From assembly GCA_955651875.1 (NCBI GenBank), contig CATPAP010000113.1, forward strand, positions 1 through 7,323: DNA of 7,323 bases, read 5' to 3'. Numbering within the stretch: position 1 is the stretch's first letter; the number at the start of each line of letters is the position of its first letter. The notes beneath the pieces are model-generated. The model saw nothing but the letters and a program-made list of their open reading frames with translations. It did not search any database and was not told the origin of the DNA. This document shows, one piece after another, positions 5,581 through 7,323 of the stretch. The translations under genes were made by a program, and so were the position numbers. The DNA comes from Candidatus Dormiibacterota bacterium. GTDB taxonomy: Bacteria > Chloroflexota > Dormibacteria > Aeolococcales > Aeolococcaceae.

Positions 5581-6516
5581 ATGCCGGTCATCCTCGCCAC
5601 TGATCTCGTCAAGCGCTATGGCGACCTCATCGCCGTCAACGGGATCAGCTTCAGCGTCGAGAGCGGAGAGGTCTTCGGCATGCTCGGCCCCAACGGTGCC
5701 GGCAAGACGACGACCATGGAGATGCTCGAGGGCCTGCGCCAGCCGGATGGCGGCAGCGCCACCGTGCTGGGAGTGGACGTGGTACGGGAGGCGCGGGCCA
5801 TCAAGGCGCGCATCGGCGTGCAGCTGCAGGCCACCGCGCTGCCACCGCTCACCAAGGTCCGCGAGGCGGTCGATCTCTTCGGTGCCCTGTATCCCAGCTC
5901 CCGCCCCACCGATGAGGTGATGAAGGAGTTCGACCTCGAGGAGAAGGCGAGCACGTACGCGAGTGACCTCTCCGGCGGCCAGATGCAGCGCCTCTCGATC
6001 GCGCTGGCGCTGGTCAACGATCCGGATGTCGTCTTCCTCGATGAGCCGACCACCGGGCTCGACCCCCAGGCGCGCCTCAACATCTGGGACGTCATCGAGG
6101 GCGTGCGCTCACGCGGCAAAACCGTGGTGCTGACGAGCCACTACATGGAGGAGGCAGAGCGGCTCTGCTCCCGCGTCGCGGTCATCGACCACGGCCGCAT
6201 CGTCGCGCTGGACACTCCCGCGAACCTGATCACCGCACACGCGCCGGGTACGACCATCGAGTTCGAGGCGGCACATGGGGTCCACGAGGCGGCACTGGCG
6301 AGGATCGCTGGTGTCGACAGGGTCGTCGTGGGCGGCCGCGTCGAGGTGTCGACGCGTGTCCCGGAACTCGTGCTGCGCGAGCTGCTCGACCCCCACGCCG
6401 ACTGGCTCGGTCGTGATGACGCTGGGGCGGCGGCCGGCATCCGCGACCTGCGCGTGCGCCAGGGGACACTGGAGGACGTCTTCATCGCGCTCACGGGACG
6501 GAGCCTGCGCACGTGA
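5581..6516 (+). CDS. ABC-2 type exporter ATP-binding protein, DrrA-like
   Basis: The 311-residue cytosolic ATPase powers the ABC-2 permease encoded immediately downstream. Its motifs are intact: Walker A GPNGAGKTT (36-44), Q-loop Gln83 in IGVQLQATALPP, signature LSGGQ (130-134), Walker B VVFLDE with Glu155, D-loop GLD (159-161), and H-loop His187 in LTSHYMEEAE. The region from about 215 to 300 is the C-terminal extension (DUF4162-like) typical of DrrA/CcmA-type exporters, closing with the characteristic TLEDVFIALTGRSLR. Its length of about 310 is normal. These proteins serve drug, antibiotic, polysaccharide or lipid export; nothing here names the substrate. The start has no Shine-Dalgarno and may be leaderless. 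The stop overlaps the permease start by 4 bases. The intrinsic terminator upstream makes this the first gene of a new transcription unit. Confidence 0.95.
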   Translation: MPVILATDLVKRYGDLIAVNGISFSVESGEVFGMLGPNGAGKTTTMEMLEGLRQPDGGSATVLGVDVVREARAIKARIGVQLQATALPPLTKVREAVDLFGALYPSSRPTDEVMKEFDLEEKASTYASDLSGGQMQRLSIALALVNDPDVVFLDEPTTGLDPQARLNIWDVIEGVRSRGKTVVLTSHYMEEAERLCSRVAVIDHGRIVALDTPANLITAHAPGTTIEFEAAHGVHEAALARIAGVDRVVVGGRVEVSTRVPELVLRELLDPHADWLGRDDAGAAAGIRDLRVRQGTLEDVFIALTGRSLRT

Positions 6517-7323
6517 GGGCCTTCCGCGCGCTCACCCTCAACGTGGTGCGCTCGAGCCTGCGCAACCGGGTGGCGCTGTTCTTCACGCTCGGTATCGCCG
6601 TGCTCTTCATGGTGATCTTCGGCGAGCTGTTCGGCGGCAACAACTTCAAGGTGACGTACGCGGTCGTCGACCAGGACGGCTCGGCTCAGTCGCAGAGGTT
6701 CATCGACGCGCTGGGGGCCATCAAGGGGGTGACCATCGACCGCGAATCCGATGCAGTCGCGCGCAACGACCTCAAGAACAACAACGTGGACCTCATCCTC
6801 GAGATCCCTAGCGGCTTCGGTGCGGCACTGAGCACGACGGCGTCGGCGCCAGTGACGGTGCAGATCTTTCAGGGCAGCCAGACCTCGCCGTCGGCATCGA
6901 TCGGCGACCAGCTGGTCGCGCCCGCGTTGCGCAGCGTCCTCCCGGCGCAGGCGGCACCGCCCGTGAACGTCGCCGTGCCCAAGGCTGCGTCGCAGAACAA
7001 CATCACCGCGATCGACTACTTCCTGCCCGCGATGCTCGCATACATCATCCTGCAGAGCGGCATCAACTACGTGGCCATCGGGCTCGCCGACCTCCGCGCG
7101 CGCAAGGTGCTCCGCCGCTTCCGCGCTACGCCACTACGGCCGGCGCAGATCCTCAGCGCTCAGATCGTCGGCGGTGCCCTCACCGTCTTCCTGCAGCTTG
7201 CCGTCCTCGTCGCGCTCGGCCTCGGCGTCTTCGGCGCCAGGAACTACGGTTCGTGGGCCGTGGCCATCGCCCCCATCATCCTCGGCGTCGCGGCCTTCGT
7301 GGGCGTCGGGTTCCTGCTCACCA
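6513..7323 (+). CDS. ABC-2 type permease, partial at the right edge
   Basis: Reading from GTG 6513, which overlaps the ATPase stop as GTGA, gives 270 open codons to the window end with no stop, so the C-terminus is missing. Helix 1 is at about 20-40 (VALFFTLGIAVLFMVIFGEL), followed by an extracytoplasmic domain at about 41-166. Helix 2 lies at about 168-190, a basic cytosolic loop at 193-212, and two more hydrophobic segments at 213-240 and 248-270. The loop holds RRFRATPLRP (201-210), the hallmark of ABC-2 (ABC2_membrane_3-like) permeases. The family usually has six helices and about 370 residues in this long-loop form, so roughly the last 100 residues and two helices lie beyond the edge. 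It forms the membrane part of the exporter with the preceding ATPase, probably as a dimer. Confidence 0.92.
   Translation, partial: MRAFRALTLNVVRSSLRNRVALFFTLGIAVLFMVIFGELFGGNNFKVTYAVVDQDGSAQSQRFIDALGAIKGVTIDRESDAVARNDLKNNNVDLILEIPSGFGAALSTTASAPVTVQIFQGSQTSPSASIGDQLVAPALRSVLPAQAAPPVNVAVPKAASQNNITAIDYFLPAMLAYIILQSGINYVAIGLADLRARKVLRRFRATPLRPAQILSAQIVGGALTVFLQLAVLVALGLGVFGARNYGSWAVAIAPIILGVAAFVGVGFLLT

Noticed and set aside
5337..5603. An 88-codon plus-strand frame across the intergenic gap
   Set aside because: It reads through the intrinsic terminator and into the start of the ABC-2 ATPase, and has no ribosome site or domain.

Overview
The window is a GC-rich bacterial chromosomal segment. 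The coding frames strongly prefer G or C at third codon positions, GTG and TTG starts are used, and genes join through 4-base stop/start overlaps. At least one start (5581) has no Shine-Dalgarno and sits just downstream of a -10-like box, so it may be leaderless. These traits fit Actinomycetota or a high-GC Chloroflexota/Dormibacterota-type lineage. The CAP-domain protein recalls the latter, but this placement is recognition from memory, not a search. No rRNA, tRNA, CRISPR array, insertion sequence or phage gene was seen.

Layout. (1) 1-61, minus strand: the first 20 codons of a gene running off the left edge, with a clear Shine-Dalgarno. It diverges from (2) 272-1243, a secreted or membrane-anchored CAP/SCP-domain protein with a polyproline tail. 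The 210-base gap between them holds a minus-strand -10 candidate, a GTTAC direct repeat and a strong inverted repeat. (3) 1244-1369: a gap with a stem-loop and a possible 18-codon leader ORF whose stop overlaps the next start. (4) 1370-2188, 2185-4674 and 4671-5327: a tightly coupled trio of a MacB/LolD-type ATPase, an 829-residue FtsX-like permease and a putative lipoprotein of unrecognised family. (5) 5328-5580: a structured gap ending in a convincing intrinsic terminator (5475-5514), followed by a promoter-like element. (6) 5581-6516 and 6513-7323 (cut by the right edge): a DrrA-type ABC-2 ATPase and its ABC-2 permease.

How the genes may work together. The trio looks like a type VII (FtsX/MacB-superfamily) mechanotransmission ABC system, which works on substrates outside the membrane rather than moving them through a channel. 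Its lipoprotein takes the place where a MacA-like adaptor would be expected in a diderm. The second pair is a separate ABC-2 exporter with its own transcription unit, as shown by the terminator between the two systems. Substrates cannot be named from sequence. The most unusual items are the coupled leader ORF ahead of the ATPase, the unrecognised lipoprotein, the inverted repeat in front of the CAP gene, and the structured leader-like region before the terminator.
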